From Callipepla californica brunnescens (Eukaryota > Chordata > Aves > Galliformes > Odontophoridae), in NCBI GenBank assembly GCA_023055505.1, contig JALIRH010000140.1, positions 620,001 through 684,000 of the forward strand: a stretch of DNA of 64,000 nucleotides. The letters run 5' to 3'. Each line of letters begins with the position of its first letter. Within the stretch, counting starts at the first letter, position 1. Below, one piece after another: positions 1 through 13,354 of the stretch. The position numbers were made by a program, and so were the translations under genes. The notes beneath the pieces are model-generated. The model searched no databases. It saw only the letters and a list, made by a program, of their open reading frames with translations, and was not told the DNA's origin.

Positions 1-3000
1 TGGAAGAGCATACAAAAAAAACCAAACAAACAAACAAAAAAAAACCCACCCCAACTGGATATAGTTCCCTCTTTTTCAGGTCACGCTACTAATAGAGCCA
101 TACATGGCGAAGAGGTCCCTTTACCACTAGCAACCAGAAGCTCATTTTCACTTCTGGGTATAAGAGAAAAGGGGAGGCAGTTTGTGGAAAGCATAAGACT
201 TTCCTTGTTGGCTCTCCAGGGGATGTAAGACTGTGACTGTGTTCCAGCACATATTGATGAAGCACCTTTTCTGGCTCACATAGCAGAAAAGGAAGCTGCT
301 ACACAGTTCTGTCCATGCCTACACATCAGCTCTCATGCTCCTACTGAAATTCAAGATAAATGTCTAAATCACACAGGTTTTATTTTTGGAAAGAGCAAGA
401 TTACAAACAGGTAGTGATCTAACTTTACTTCCCACGCTAGAAGCCTAAATTCATGATCTGAGAGCTAATTTTACAGTCATAAATTCTTTAAAGAGCTATA
501 GCTTTTTTCATTTTGTCTGTGTGGAAAAAGTTACTTGTAATAAAGTACATTTATGAGATTATTTTTTTTTTTACTTTAACTGTAACAATACTAAAAATGG
601 AACAAAAGCTAGAAAATTTAAACTCCCATTAGGACTTAGTAACATAGAAACTCAGTATTGTCCTCTTTGATCACCTTTTGATTCAATAAATTTATACCTA
701 TGGAACTATCTGTAACAGAGTTCTTTTTACAACCTGGGAATAGGTAATCAAATAAGAACTTTCAAATAGTCATATTTTTATCTAAGAACAAAAATTTAAT
801 TCAATACAGAACCTACACTGGCTTCCATGGTAAAATTATGAAGTGACAGATGACAGAAGCTACATAGAACCCTTCACTGTCAGAGCTGGGTCATATTTCA
901 GAAATCTGGAGAAAGAAAACTGTTAATGTGATTCTTAAATCTTAAACAATGTTTTATATGCTAAGGCACTGCTATCTTTAAATTGGCTTCTTTTTCATTA
1001 AGCAAACAGAAAAATTTTTAACTCTAGGATGGGCAGTCTTGGATGATTTCCAGGCTGTCTGTTCAGAGGTGCATTTAGAAAGTAACAGTAAGGAGAGGCC
1101 ATAGCTTAAAGAATACTTTTGGTTTTAGAAGGCAACGATCATTTTGGATTTGATAAACTTCTCTTTCTCCCACACAAGTAATTAATTAATCTGTATAACC
1201 TTGAAAGAATCATGAAGGTATGAAAAATGCAGGAAAACAAAGATTATATTTGATCCAGAGGAATTTTGGTGACATTTCAGCACTTCTCTGTATGCCTCTC
1301 TTTTGTTGTTGCCACTTACTGTCTCCTTCACTTTCTTGAGACCACATACACTGCAACTCTAAATATGCACCAGATTTTCAACAGTGAGCTTTGCCCCTGC
1401 AGAGCCTTTAGATGCCTGTGCTATACTTCAGCTGTATAGTTACATTGAAAAGATTAAAAGACATCTATGCTACACAGATGTCTTTCCATACTAAGCTATT
1501 TTACAAAATGTTAATTAATGTTCTAAATCCCCAAACCTCCTAATGCTACCTGCTAAAGGTAAAGCAGCAAACTTTGAGGTATCTTTGAAGACAAAATACA
1601 TTCAGGGAGAAGACATTTCCTAAAAATTTGTCTTCAAAGTGCAATGAGCCACAAACAGGCTAGTACACTTGTGTTTCTTCTAGGTCTCCTTGGTAGATAT
1701 GAGAGACAATACCAGATGGAAATCCTACACATCTATAACTGATGAAAAGCACATAACTTTAATACTTTTTACAAGTATTTATGGTTTAAATTTCAACATA
1801 AAACAAATACAGATCAGACTGCAATAAATGAAACTTCAATACAGAGGATACTGACACACTGTATTTTTCACATACTTTTTCTTCCTATTATGATATCTTA
1901 TGGAATTTATGGTGTTGTGAATGACTGCTATACTAAATGGAAGAATATGTTAAAAAAATATATTTTTCACTACAGAAACTACTATCAGACATGAAAGATA
2001 GCCATGTGCAGTATCTTCAATATAGACATGAAATAAAAAGGGCATTAGGCACATGACACACTGCAAATTCTAACTTCAGTGAGACTTGATAATCTTTTCT
2101 ATATTGCTAATAAGGAAAACCAAACCTTAGAAGATCAACTTGTTTTAAAGAGAAGATTTTAGCATTCACTTCAAAGCACCTTTTGTTTATACTTCAAAGA
2201 TTTGAAGCAAAACCAAATACCAAGGGAAGAAGGTGTTTCCTTTGCTCTTTTTTTCCACACATGAAGAGAGTGGAGAACAAAATTTTCCATGTCCTATATG
2301 AGAAACTGAGAATGTAAAGATGGTTAGCAATTCTTCTCTGTTCAAAGCAGTTCACAGCAATGGATCTTGAACATCTGACACAATTCAGACAGGCTCCTCC
2401 ACACAAAAAAAGAATGATTATTAGCAACTGGGGCCTAAAGGTAATTGAGACAGCCTCACATTATCTACACTCAGCTACAACTTGAAAGTTTCCCTATCTC
2501 TCACTCTAGCAAGATCTTTCAGTTTAACTGAACGCCTTTTAGTCTACTTTCATATTTTCGTTATTTTAGTCTACTGTCATGTTTTATTTGACCTTGCTGC
2601 TTACAATTAACATTAACTTTTCAGAAATTTATTGAGTTGATACAATCTTTCACACTAAGGAAATTAAATATAAAAAGGAAAGATCACTAAAATGTCAAGT
2701 TAATAAGGTTTTTTTTTTAAGAATGTGATCTGCATTTCTCAGTGGTGAAAAGCAATTATCACATATTTTTGAGCAAGAGAAGTGGAACTGTTTTTGTAAA
2801 AGCAGCTAACTAAACAGGCAAAAGTAGTTAAAGTATTTCTGGTCTGCATTAAAAACATAAATTATCGAATTAGTTAAAAAAATCTGCAGAAGTGAGAATT
2901 CTAAAGAATTTTCATTCTTCATTAAAATACTATAGTATTTTTCTAAAACAAAGAAGCATATCAGATTAATAGAGAATCCAACACTTTCCAGGATCTTTTT

Positions 3001-3863
3001 TTTTTTTTAATCATGATGTGCAAGCAGGGTGTCTCTTACAGAATAGATGTCATGGGTATGAGAGTTTGTTTCTTTTGCTCCTCATACAATACACTTCCCA
3101 AGCTCTGATTATCTCATAAGCAATAAAAATTCCACCTGTTTTCTAATAGCTCTCCATCTAACAAAACAAACGAACAAAAGCCCCTCTTAATCTTGTTATT
3201 GGTGGAAATTCATTTCCAATACCAATTTACTAACTTATTTACTCACTTATTTCATTTGGTAAGAGGTGTTTGAAAATTAAAATACATCATTTGCCTCAGG
3301 TGATCTTAAAACAGTATCTGTAAAAGATAACTTGGAGCCACAGTGATCTCACAAGAAATGTCAGTTATTACTCTATAAAGCTCTTTTAATAGTCCAAAGA
3401 ATATATTTTAGAACATTCTAATGAGTACGTTTGCTGAATAATTTCTGATATTTCTTACCGTAACTTTACTTTCTCTGAATTTATGACTAAACAGGAGAAC
3501 AAATATTACTGAAAATAGAATTTACAAATTACATTATGATTGATTCCACAAGCCTATTCCTGACAAAGACGGTCATGTATCTCCAGTTTCAACTTATCAT
3601 ATATCATGTGTTCCTTTCTAACTTACTCTAGTAACTGGCATTCTGATAAATACAATATAAATTGCACTAAGTATTTAAAAAAAAAGACAAAAGAATCTCT
3701 AAGGATTTTTTGCCTATGCAGGGAATTGTACAGTTCTATTAGATGCACAGCTGTACTGGAGCATGGCAGTATGGCAAAGGATCTAGATGGAACTGAGGAA
3801 AAAGAAGGACTGTGGCCACTCTTACCAGCTTAAAGTTATAACAGTTAAACCATACATGAAACT
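1..3863. other. Unique AT-rich intronic sequence
   Basis: No gene or family repeat is seen. An A/CAAA-rich low-complexity tract occupies 13..52. A perfect 10-bp inverted repeat with a 9-nt spacer is at 1457..1485. Short A and T runs are scattered through the rest. Confidence 0.7.
1457..1485. repeat. Short inverted repeat (10-bp stem)
   Basis: AAAGACATCT at 1457..1466 is the exact reverse complement of AGATGTCTTT at 1476..1485, with 9 nt between. Two further pairs can form inside after one mismatch. It may fold in RNA or be chance; no function is evident. Confidence 0.6.
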
Positions 3864-4396
3864 GAGGGACGCTCTGAAAGTAATGTCTCATTTTTTTACT
3901 ATGTTAGCCCACGACAACAGAGGCAGACGTTGATGGTATGGTAATCAAGGCTGAATCTTCTTCATGCCAGAATTCCATTACATTCTGTTGCCATATAACA
4001 GGTGGCAGCAGAGGAGCAGTCTGACAGAATGACCTCTGACATGGAAGTGTGTATGAAGTAAAGGTGTGTTACTGAATACTTCCATGAAGAAAAGATTAGC
4101 AATCCTTGACAGGTGGCAATGCTGAACATTGATGAAGCAGTGAGTGGTACATTTCAGCAGTGGCAACAGTGATGTGAACGAAAAACCACTTACCAGATGG
4201 TCATGCAGATTTTTATAAGCACTGCATGCAAGCTCTTGTTCATCACTGGTGAAAATGCATAACTCATGGTTTTGACTGATGAAAAATCACGTTTGCTGTT
4301 GAGGATTTTTTCTATCATGTAGTGTTATTGTGCTTTTTGTATCTGTTGTAGTTTCCACAGAAATAAATAGGAAGGCATTACTTTCAGAGCAGCCTA
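3864..4396 (+). mobile_element. Galluhop-like mariner remnant, copy 1
   Basis: The ends form an imperfect inverted repeat: CGCTCTGAAAGTAATG near the left end, and CATTACTTTCAGAGCAG near the right end, which reads CTGCTCTGAAAGTAATG on the other strand. The interior matches copies 2 and 3 in this window over long blocks. From 4208 on the plus strand a frame reads DFYKHCMQALVHHW, stop, KCITHG, which resembles the C-terminal tail of mariner transposases (mariner residues DFY...LV.RW.KCI). The left part keeps the start of the element, but the helix-turn-helix segment kept in copy 3 is largely lost here, and the catalytic core is missing. At about 530 bp it is a non-autonomous, dead derivative. The name Galluhop (a chicken mariner family) is from memory. 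Minus-strand open frames inside it are meaningless shadows. Confidence 0.8.
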
Positions 4397-5644
4397 CATG
4401 TATGTTGAAGAATTATCTACCTGCTGATAAATGTTAACGCAAAATAAAAGCGAGTACATCAGCTATTCTTCAGTGATTTATCTCTCTTACTATAACCCAG
4501 AAATGGAATACCTTTATTTTTTTTCTGAAGTAGCATAAGATCATTCGCCTAAAGGCACTCTGTGGTTATGCCTATAAAGATATTTTGCAGGCAGGTAAGA
4601 GCTCTAGCCTGCCCACACTCTGACCCAGCAGGAAGCTTTGTAGTAGCATGCAGTGCCATGCTGAGCACAACCTAATTGCCCTTGCTGACAAGCAGTGAAG
4701 AGCAGATTGGACTCTGCTTATCACATGGTGATGCCAGGGATGAATGTATGCAGAATGAACTCATACACTTGAATCGCTGTGAGCACACCAAGCATTCTTA
4801 CACATTTAGTTTGTACAGACTGGTGAATAGTTTTCACACTGATTTACCATGCTTTCATTTCACTGGATGGATGTGGGAATAAAATTACATCTATTTTTCT
4901 GGCTCAGACTCTGTGACAATGCTAAGTGGAACTGTAACATTGTGAATTCTCTCTTTCCAACTTGTGAAGGCAAGCAAAACAACAGTATAACAATAGTTAT
5001 AGAAGGCCACAGAACAAAAGACTTCCACTCCCGTGAAAGCAGCAGAACAAACACAGCTTGTGTGCAAGTGCACTGGAAAAGTCAGGAGTTAGTCTTCCTT
5101 AAGGTGGTCTCTGGTCCTTTCCCCCAACCACAATCCTCCACAACCACCATGCAAAGGCAGAAGTGCAGCCAGTATGGCATGTGCATGGCACTGGACGCTT
5201 TTTGCCTGGCAACAGCTCCTGGCCCAATTGGAAGGGACCATCATCCGGCACTGCCAACCCCACAGGCAGCAGCACGTGCTCAACCAGATCTAAGATCAAT
5301 ATAATGAATCACAAGCCACTCTGGATTGCAACAGTGGATGAACCCATATACAATAAATCTCTACTTTTGTTGTGCTCTACATTTTAACAGTGCATTGTTT
5401 CTTTGAATCAGTGAAATTTGTCCCAAGTAAGAGGAAAAGAGAAGTTAAATATAAAGTGACAAATAAATGCTTGCTATGTACTTTGGGCTTTACTTCAGAC
5501 TCATGGTACTTAAAAAGCAATTTACATGTAAGAAAAGAAGAATTCAATTACAGCAGAAAGCAATAAGCAGACTACTGAATGAACAAGATTAAGGTAAAAT
5601 GGGTGAAAGTGTGAAAGGAAGATTTGCTTTCTTCCACAAATTCA

Positions 5645-5699
5645 CTTTGTTTTTGGTTGGTGTGTTTGTTGGGTTTTTTTGTTTGTTGGTTGGTTTTTC
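5645..5699. repeat. TTTG/TTGG-rich low-complexity tract
   Basis: The stretch is made almost only of T and G in short TTTG, TTGG and GTTTG units. It is a degenerate simple repeat with no further structure. Confidence 0.8.
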
Positions 5700-5780
5700 C
5701 TGCAGATAACTTTGCATAATAAAAATCAATCTTTTAAACTGTAATTTATTCTATTATTATCTTACATATGGATTTCACTT

Positions 5781-5828
5781 AAAAAAAAAAAAAAAAAAAG
5801 GAAACAAGGACATAAGCTCTTGTTTCCT
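5781..5828. repeat. A19 run joined to a perfect 10-bp inverted repeat
   Basis: Nineteen A residues (5781..5799) run directly into AGGAAACAAG (5799..5808), which is repeated as its exact reverse complement CTTGTTTCCT at 5819..5828 with a 10-nt spacer. On the minus strand, the sense strand of CSMD1, this reads hairpin then T19. Confidence 0.7.
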
Positions 5829-6372
5829 GTTTCATCCAGGATACAATTACCCATTAAATTTCTTGTAAAACATATCATTCCAATTAAATAAAAATTTAGT
5901 GGTACGCTTACTCGATTCACAAACCTTTTGTACTAGCTGTGTCACTCTGTGCACCTGTCTTCAGGTAGGACGCTAATGTTCCAAAGTTATATTGATTCTG
6001 TCTACTCGAAAAGGCAGGATATGTGCTTATAAAAAATAACTAAGTATGATGAATCGAAGGGATTTACATGCTAACTTTTAGGCAACTTCTTGTATGATTT
6101 TAATTGAGTTATTTTCCCTTGTCAGTAAATTAGAGAAGACCAGTGAATTTAGTTTTCAATATGTAAATAAATCTCAAATAACAAATCTATAATGAAATCA
6201 TTACTTCTCTCTGCAGTTTGATGGAGATTTTCAAAGGCTTTCTTAACAGCAAATTAACGTTAGCAGTTAAATCAGTAAGTGTTGTTAGGAGTTCACTGAT
6301 AAGATTAGATTTTTCTCTTTGAAAGAGCTCAGTTGTCAATTTCTTATTGTATCTGGGGCAATTCTGCTTCCA

Positions 6373-6392
6373 CCCCCCCCCCCCCCCCCCCC
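6373..6392. repeat. Homopolymer C20
   Basis: Twenty uninterrupted C residues on the plus strand, so G20 in the CSMD1 pre-mRNA. The run sits about 90 bp left of the 3' end of a minus-strand CR1. Length is uncertain in any assembly because homopolymers slip in sequencing. Confidence 0.85.
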
Positions 6393-6479
6393 AAAGGATC
6401 TAGCATCTTCAGAAAATCAGAATGTTATAGTTTTAATATTATAGATAAGAAAAATTTGAGCAATTAAACTATCTTGGAC

Positions 6480-7505
6480 TTACAGAATCATAGAATGCTT
6501 TGTGCTGGAAGGGGACCTTTAATGTTATCTAGTTCCAACCCTCCTGCTATAGGCAGGACAGTAGACCAGGCTGCTCAAAGTTCCATCCAGCCTGACCTTG
6601 AATGCCTCCAGGTAAGGGGCACTCACAGCCTCACTGGCAATGTGTTCCAGCGTCTCTCACCACCCTCACAGAAAAGAATTTCTACTATCTAGTCTAAATC
6701 TGTTCTCACTTTGAAACTATTTCCCTTCATCCTATCGCTACATGTGCTTCTAAGAAGTTCCCCCACAGCTCTCCTGTAGGTCCCCTTCAGGTATTGAAAA
6801 GTTACAATAAGGTCTCCTTGGAGACTTCTCTTCTCCAGGCTGAAGAGCCTCAGCTATCTCACCCTATCCAGTAAGGGAGATGCTCCAGCCCTCTGATCAC
6901 ATCCACAGCCCTCCTCTGGACTCACTCCAGCAGGTCCATGTACATCATTTCTGGGGGCTCCAAAACTCGATGCAGTACTCCAGGGAGGGCCTCACAAGAG
7001 CAGAGGGGCAGAATAACCTTTGACCTGCTGGTCACACCTCCCTTCATGCAACCTAGGATACAGTTGGTTTTCTGGGCTGCAATTGCACATTGCCAGCTCA
7101 TGCTGAATCTTTCACCGATACCCCCAAATTCTTCTTCTCAGCACTGCTCTCAAGATATTCTCTGCCTAATCTGTATCAGTGTTTGAGATTGCGCCAGTCC
7201 AGTTTTAGGACCTTGCACTTGGCCTTGTTGAACTTTATGATGTTGGCATAGGCCCACCTCTCAAGTATGTCCAGGTTCCCCTGGATAGCATTCCTTCCCT
7301 CGAGTGTGTGTCAACTGTACCACTCAGCTTGGTGTCATCTGCAAACTTGCTAAGGGGGTTCTCAATCTCACTGTCCATGTCGCCTACAAAGATGTTAAAT
7401 AACACTGGTCCCCACACCAATCCCTGAGGAAAGCCACTTGTCACTGGGCTCCACTTAGAGTTGCAGTCAACAGCTCAATGTCCTGGAGTGCAACCATCCA
7501 CCCTT
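6480..7505 (-). mobile_element. CR1 LINE, 5'-truncated, with reverse-transcriptase remnant
   Basis: Read on the minus strand, the element ends in the CR1 signature GCATTCTATGATTCTGT. It carries typical CR1 3' text throughout, such as GTCCAGAGGAGGGCTGTGGA and TGGAGGCATTCAAGGTCAGG. Near its 5' side (7235..7444) the frame reads TSGFPQGLVWGPVLFNIF, then FADDTKLSG, which are the CR1 reverse-transcriptase motifs around and including the catalytic F/YADD box. The upstream codons NSKWSPVTSG continue the same family pattern. Downstream the frame is lost through frameshifts and stops, so the copy is dead. A full CR1 is about 4.5 kb; only the last 1 kb remains. It is sense-oriented relative to CSMD1. 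Confidence 0.93.
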
Positions 7506-10177
7506 AATGAAATTAAAAGCACATACAGATTTTGTCCTTTTGGAATACAGAAAACATTGTCACTCCCAAGACATGGAACTATGTTCAGCATTTTGAGAAC
7601 TTGTTCAGCCTCATTTTTTCTTTACTTCTAACCAGTTCTCTTAAGCAAGACATAGGAAGCACAGTTGACATAGCTGTGGTGGAAGAAATGAGCTACAAAG
7701 GTTCGTAGATTTTCTTAATTGACCAGATTTCATCTGAGAGAAGGTCCAGCTCTGCTATGAAGTTTTTCTTTTGATGGTAACTTGGACACTGCCAATGCTG
7801 AGAGGTAGCAGGACAGAGAACATTTCCCTGACTCGGTAAGGCAATGGAAAAATACTTCCCACTGCCTTTTATGTCTCTTTATCATTCCTATGTGCAAGTC
7901 CACATTGCAGCCTGCCCAAATGTCATTGCTGTATCTGTTTGTTTGCTGTGATGTAATTTACTCACTGTTCTATATCCATTTTATTGTCTCTTTTTGAAAA
8001 TCCAACAGATAAAGGTGTTACGTAAAAAGCGTGTATTTTATTGCCCATAAATGTCACTTTAGCGTTAGTGCAGCTGCCTTCATTGGATCTGTTTTTACAA
8101 TTACAAACAAAAGACTTGATTTACAACACACTAAGCTTCCTTACTGCTGAGCTGTGCATGCTCCACATGTGCTGTCAGCTAGCTTCCCTTGGATTATTGT
8201 ACTAAGGCTCTACAAATCTTTAAGCACAAATGAAGTTAAGAGATGCTTAGAAAACACAGATTTGTGGACGTATTATTCTGAAAAGAGTTTTCTGTAAACA
8301 GTACAGGAATATTAACGCTCAGGACAGAAGATCTCAGAGCACTTTCATAAAATGAAACAATTCCATTCTAAAGATAAGAAAATCCTGTTTAAGGAACAGT
8401 AAAATTACTTTACTTGACTGTACATGGAATGTTCTATATTTTTACAGCTTCCAACAAAACACCTCCAAAAACATTATAAACATTCAAGTACTTCCCATGA
8501 AAACACATTGATGAAAACAATTTTTCACAAACAATAAAAGAGAGCTCAAGTGGATATTATAATCACTTCTGCAAGTCTTAGGCTTCTGAAAGCTGGCTGT
8601 CCAACTAATGCTTTTACCTCAGTCACACTGAATTCTAACAGAATAGTTGAAATCTTCAATCCTTTGAAGAAATCATTGAGTTCTAAGGACCCCACCCAAA
8701 TCCATTCACGCTACTTTGATTCAAATTCCTGATAGACTAGGATTTTTAGGTATATGCATTATGTAATATACTGGAGTCATCCTCTCCACATGCTTTTTCC
8801 TAAAATTATACTGTCATATAGTTTAATGAAATGTTCAACCAATTATATGATTTTGAATACAGAATTTTATACAGATAATATAACAACAATTTATTAGAAT
8901 TTCAGAGGAACATACTATCAGCTCTATCTTGCGTTCATAAGCTTGGAAAGACTTTTTCAGACCTGCTGAAGAAAAATCCTCTCTCTCTGTCAGTGACAAG
9001 ACAGAGGATTACAAACACAGACAAAGAGAAAATATTGAAACAGTATTAATAACTTAAAAAATATGTTTTTAAAATTATTTCTCCTTTCTGTGCTCTTTAT
9101 CTTGAAACTATGAAGTTGACAAGCTTTCCCTTTGGCTAAGCCTTTATGAAAAGAGAGAACCTATGATTAATGGTTACAGCAACAAAAAAAAATAAACAGG
9201 GACAAGACTGACTACAGCGTGAAAGCAAGCTTGAACAGTCCATAAAATGCTGCCAAATATGCTGAATAGCTTTGAAAATTGGCTTTTGTAAAACAAATCA
9301 CTGCATTCCTCATTACAATGTTAAAATCAGTGCTTTATTTTAAAATTTAAAATATGTAATTCAATAATTGCATAATTTATTTACCTAAATCTATAGAAAA
9401 TGCATCTCTTCTTTCTAGAATTAATTTTGATTGCATGTCTTTAGAGATCTGTGGTACAGTGCAGTCTGATGACAAGCACATTATTCTATATTCACTACTC
9501 TACATTCCTCTGTTGTTTCTCACCTTAGAACAAGGAAAAGCACAGTTTTAGAAACTAAGGATTTCAGAAACAGCATTTCAGGAAACATAAAAATCTTTGA
9601 CCATTCAGTCTTTCTATTTTTCTCATGTAAACTATCACATATGTGCTTTTCCATTTCCTCCCAAGTGTTGTAATTGGAGTAAACATTTGAAGAAAGATTC
9701 TCAAGACCTTCTTCTTCCTTAACACATTACAAGGCAAATCCTATGTTTCCACTGAGTTTGTTTGCTTTTTGGTTGGTGAATACTAAGCTTCTTGGATTAA
9801 AAAAAAAAGAGCACAGATTTCTATAATATTCAGAATTTCACAAATTCTGTTTGTTTCCACAGAAATGCATTATCTTTCAGCTTTTCTCTAGGTTCACATC
9901 TCCTCAATTGCTGATATTCACAATACAGATGCTTACAATACTCTCTCTCAAAAAAAAAATCAGAATAAATGCACGAGGCAAGCTTTATATTGTCAGATGT
10001 AGGAAGATAACAGGTGGAGCATCTGAAATAAGATCAGGAAAAAATAAGATGGATAAAACATAAAATGGGCCATTTAAGCTCAAAGATGTGCCAAAAACCA
10101 TTTCTTCATGCAGATGTAGGAAAAAGCCTCAGGAAACCATGGATATTAAGAAAAAAAAAAAAAAAAAGCCAGATAGA

Positions 10178-10200
10178 ACTTGAGCCCACTTGAGCCCACT
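10178..10200. repeat. Tandem repeat of a 10-bp unit, 2.3 copies
   Basis: ACTTGAGCCC occurs twice head to tail followed by ACT. It is a perfect micro-duplication, just after an A17 run. Confidence 0.8.
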
Positions 10201-10689
10201 GCAACATACAGGATTACTGCCAGCCAAAGTGTTCTTTCTGCCTTTTTCATGTCTGTCAATGGTAACCATGAGATGGCAAAATCAAACAGTGTGAGAGCAC
10301 ACCAGAAATGGAGTATGTCAAAACTTTGGAGATACAGTTTCTACAAGTTTGCACTCACACTTTCATGATGGGCTCTCAGTATCCACCATTTCTGCCTATA
10401 TAGTATGATTTTTAACTGATACCATTGTGAAAATTTAATTTGCTAGACAATTGCATGATTTTGCTTTATGTTCACAGAGGTCAGCATACTCGCTACTAGG
10501 TCACTGCACATTAAGTATTGAGATCAACAGCCTTCATTATAAGCAAAAGATTCATATGTACTGGTCTAAAACATGGTTCTTTTCAATCTAATAGACATTC
10601 ATTGCTGGAGTGTAATTTTTCTATTTTATATGCAAATAACTTGCTTTTCTTTCCTCACTAGGGAACGCTGAGTTATTCATGATAATGTA

Positions 10690-10727
10690 TTCTTTCTTTC
10701 TTTTTTTTTTCTTTTTTTTTTTTTCTT
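10690..10727. repeat. Polypyrimidine (T/C) tract
   Basis: TCTTTCTTTC followed by long T runs broken by single C residues. On the CSMD1 sense strand it is polypurine, so it cannot act as that gene's acceptor tract. Confidence 0.85.
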
Positions 10728-13354
10728 AGTTGCAACCTCTTCCAAGCTTGGAACATCTCACAGCAAGCAAAGAAACTAACATCTTTTTCACACAGCATGA
10801 CATTAGAGTATTTGGCTAAAGGCCCCATAACACTGAAAAGAAATAAAGAAACCAACAAAAAAAATCTTATTCATGATCCCATGTTTCCATGTTACACTCA
10901 ATTTACTTTCTCATGCTTGAAGCACATAACAGAAATTTTGATGGCTTGGTGTTTTATCTTTATAAGGAAAGTAAGTCTATTTCCTGTTTCATCCATTTTC
11001 CACGATTTCGAGAGGAAAAGAATACATGAAACTAAGGCTGAAGAAGGAGGATTTTTCTTCTCAAATGGCAGACAGAGCCTGAAGTTCTATGTGCTGTGGA
11101 ATATTTATTGAAAGACTCTACCCTGCAATTTTTTTCCCTCCAAACAACAAACTTATTTTACTGCAATGAATATGGTAACCTTTTGCAGTGAATATATTTG
11201 AAATCTCAAGGTTACTATGCAGATTACAAGCTTTTTTTGTTGTTGTTGTTTACTTCATTTGTTTCAAGAAAAAGCAAAACCAATTATAAATAAAATGATG
11301 AACAACATAGAAGTGATTGCTGTAACAGCTGATATGTGTACAATAGCAAAACATTACTACTTGATTTTATAATCTTGCGTATTAAAGTTTCAATCAAAAG
11401 TTATCAATCTAATCAATTCACCTTCTTATTTGCTGTCATTTATTAGAGTTCGAAAGTCATGACATAAAACTGAATCTGACAAATACAGACTATAAACTAT
11501 CCTTCTCAATTCTGTGGTCTGGCTACGTATGAAGTGATGACCTCTGTGCCATTTCCTGTTACATTCTATAATTTAGTTGAATGAATTTGCATTCTGTATC
11601 CAATATCACTCATGAATTCTACTCTATCCTAAAAAAAAAGTCCTGAGAATTTCCGGAAGTAATACCTTGCACTTTACTTAAGCAAAATTGTGTTGATATC
11701 ATTTTCCATAGTCAGTACTTCTAACATAATAGAAATGAGGAAATATTTACTTTTTAAACATTGTTCTGTTTTAAATATTTCAACTACGCCCTATATGACT
11801 GCCTTTCATAACACTTCTATAATGCTTCAATTCCTCCTATACAACATCAGACCTCTAATCAAAGATCTCCACCTCCATCCTAAAGTAAATGAATCACTTT
11901 TCTAACTTCTGTTGTTATAACCATCTTGTATTTAATTAAAAAAAGGATGTAAAAAGAACATTTTATAAATGACTGGCAGCTTATCTGTTGAAAAAAAACA
12001 TGCTGCATTTCCTATTGGAAAATTAATTCCATTTTATGATGGTTAATTACTAAACTACGAGACAAGAGGATGTCTCTTTTGGTGCCAGGAAATCCCGCAT
12101 TCTTGGAAATCTCCTCCTCATTACTTCACCACCACAGAGGGAGCAAGAATCTGTTCTCACTTTCCTTTCTCAGAAATATACCGAGGGAAGATTTCAAAAT
12201 TATAACACCAAACTGCTATGATTTTTATTTAAGTATAGTATCTTCCTGAGACTTTGTTCCTTAACAAGTTTTGTACCAATCAATTACTAAATGCAAAACT
12301 TGGCATATCCATCTATTAAGAGCGCTCTTTTCTCAAACAGGAATCCAGCAACTGTAAAAATAGTGGTCTCACATTAGATCAACCATCATTTGTTTCTTCT
12401 TCATTAAAAACATTATGACATGTTGGGGGTGAACATGACATTTAATAACGATGTCAGAAGACGAGATTCTTGTCCTAATAAGCTGATCCAAATTTGACAG
12501 TATCAGTAGATCTGGTTGTGACAGGAGGAGCAGAATCTGCTGGAAACAGCATAAATAGTTTTTACACTGCGTTCTAATAAATTAAATTTTGATGGAAGTT
12601 AGGAAGGTGATTCACCTATCTGAAGTAATAATTCACGTAACGTGAGAAGCAGAAGGATATAGGTACCTAGGTTATAGTGCCACCTGCTTTCTGCTTCTGT
12701 AAGACATTTTTTATAAAAGAAATGCACCACAAATGTAAAACAAGAGTAATTGATCCACTTCCATAAGTAAAATATTTATAGTTATCTGCAATGTCTAGAG
12801 ACTGCATTTGTTCTTATCCTTTTTGGTAAAAGTAGAAAATGTTTCCAAGAAATGAAATGGAAGAAGCAATCTAACTTAGCTGGCTTTGCATTTGACTATT
12901 AACTGCAGGACTCACCTGTTTTCATTGTTTCTGATAAGTTTCCAAGAAAATAACAGTATAAATCCATATTGTGTTTGTGGAGGTCTTTCCTGAAGTGCCT
13001 CAGAGTGCCTGCAGCACAACCTAATTCTTGCCCTGTATGTTTGTGATTGCCTACTTTATAGTGCAAAGAGAAATACATGCTTTGTATTATTATGAATGTT
13101 TGAAGTAGTCTGATGAACTGGATGCAGTAATATGGAAAAGAACCTGTGGAAAAAAATCCTTGCCCTTTCCAGCGTACTAAGCAAGATATTGATCACAGTC
13201 CTTTGTGATGATTAAGGGGAATGAAACACGGGCAAGGTGCAAGAAGAAAAAAGCAGCTTATAATATGCTTCAATGTGTTTCCTAGATCTCCATGGTACAG
13301 TTTAGAATAGCAATACAATGGAGTTTCTTACATAAAGACTGACAGTAACAAAAT

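Larger units (their letters stand above)
4397..6479. other. Unique intronic sequence with simple repeats
   Basis: No supported gene. A 151-codon plus-strand frame at 4849..5304 shows no domain and lies in slightly GC-richer DNA. Low-complexity TTTG/TTGG sequence is at 5645..5699, A19 at 5781..5799 followed by a hairpin, and C20 at 6373..6392. Confidence 0.65.
7506..13354. other. Unique AT-rich intronic sequence
   Basis: No gene, family repeat or long open frame is supported. Notable only are A17 at 10151..10167, a short 10-bp tandem duplication at 10178..10200 and a polypyrimidine tract at 10690..10727. Confidence 0.65.

Noticed and set aside
4849..5304. 151-codon open frame on the plus strand
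   Set aside because: Longest frame in the window, but it has no recognisable domain, several overlapping frames are open on both strands, and it is antisense to CSMD1 without promoter or splice context.
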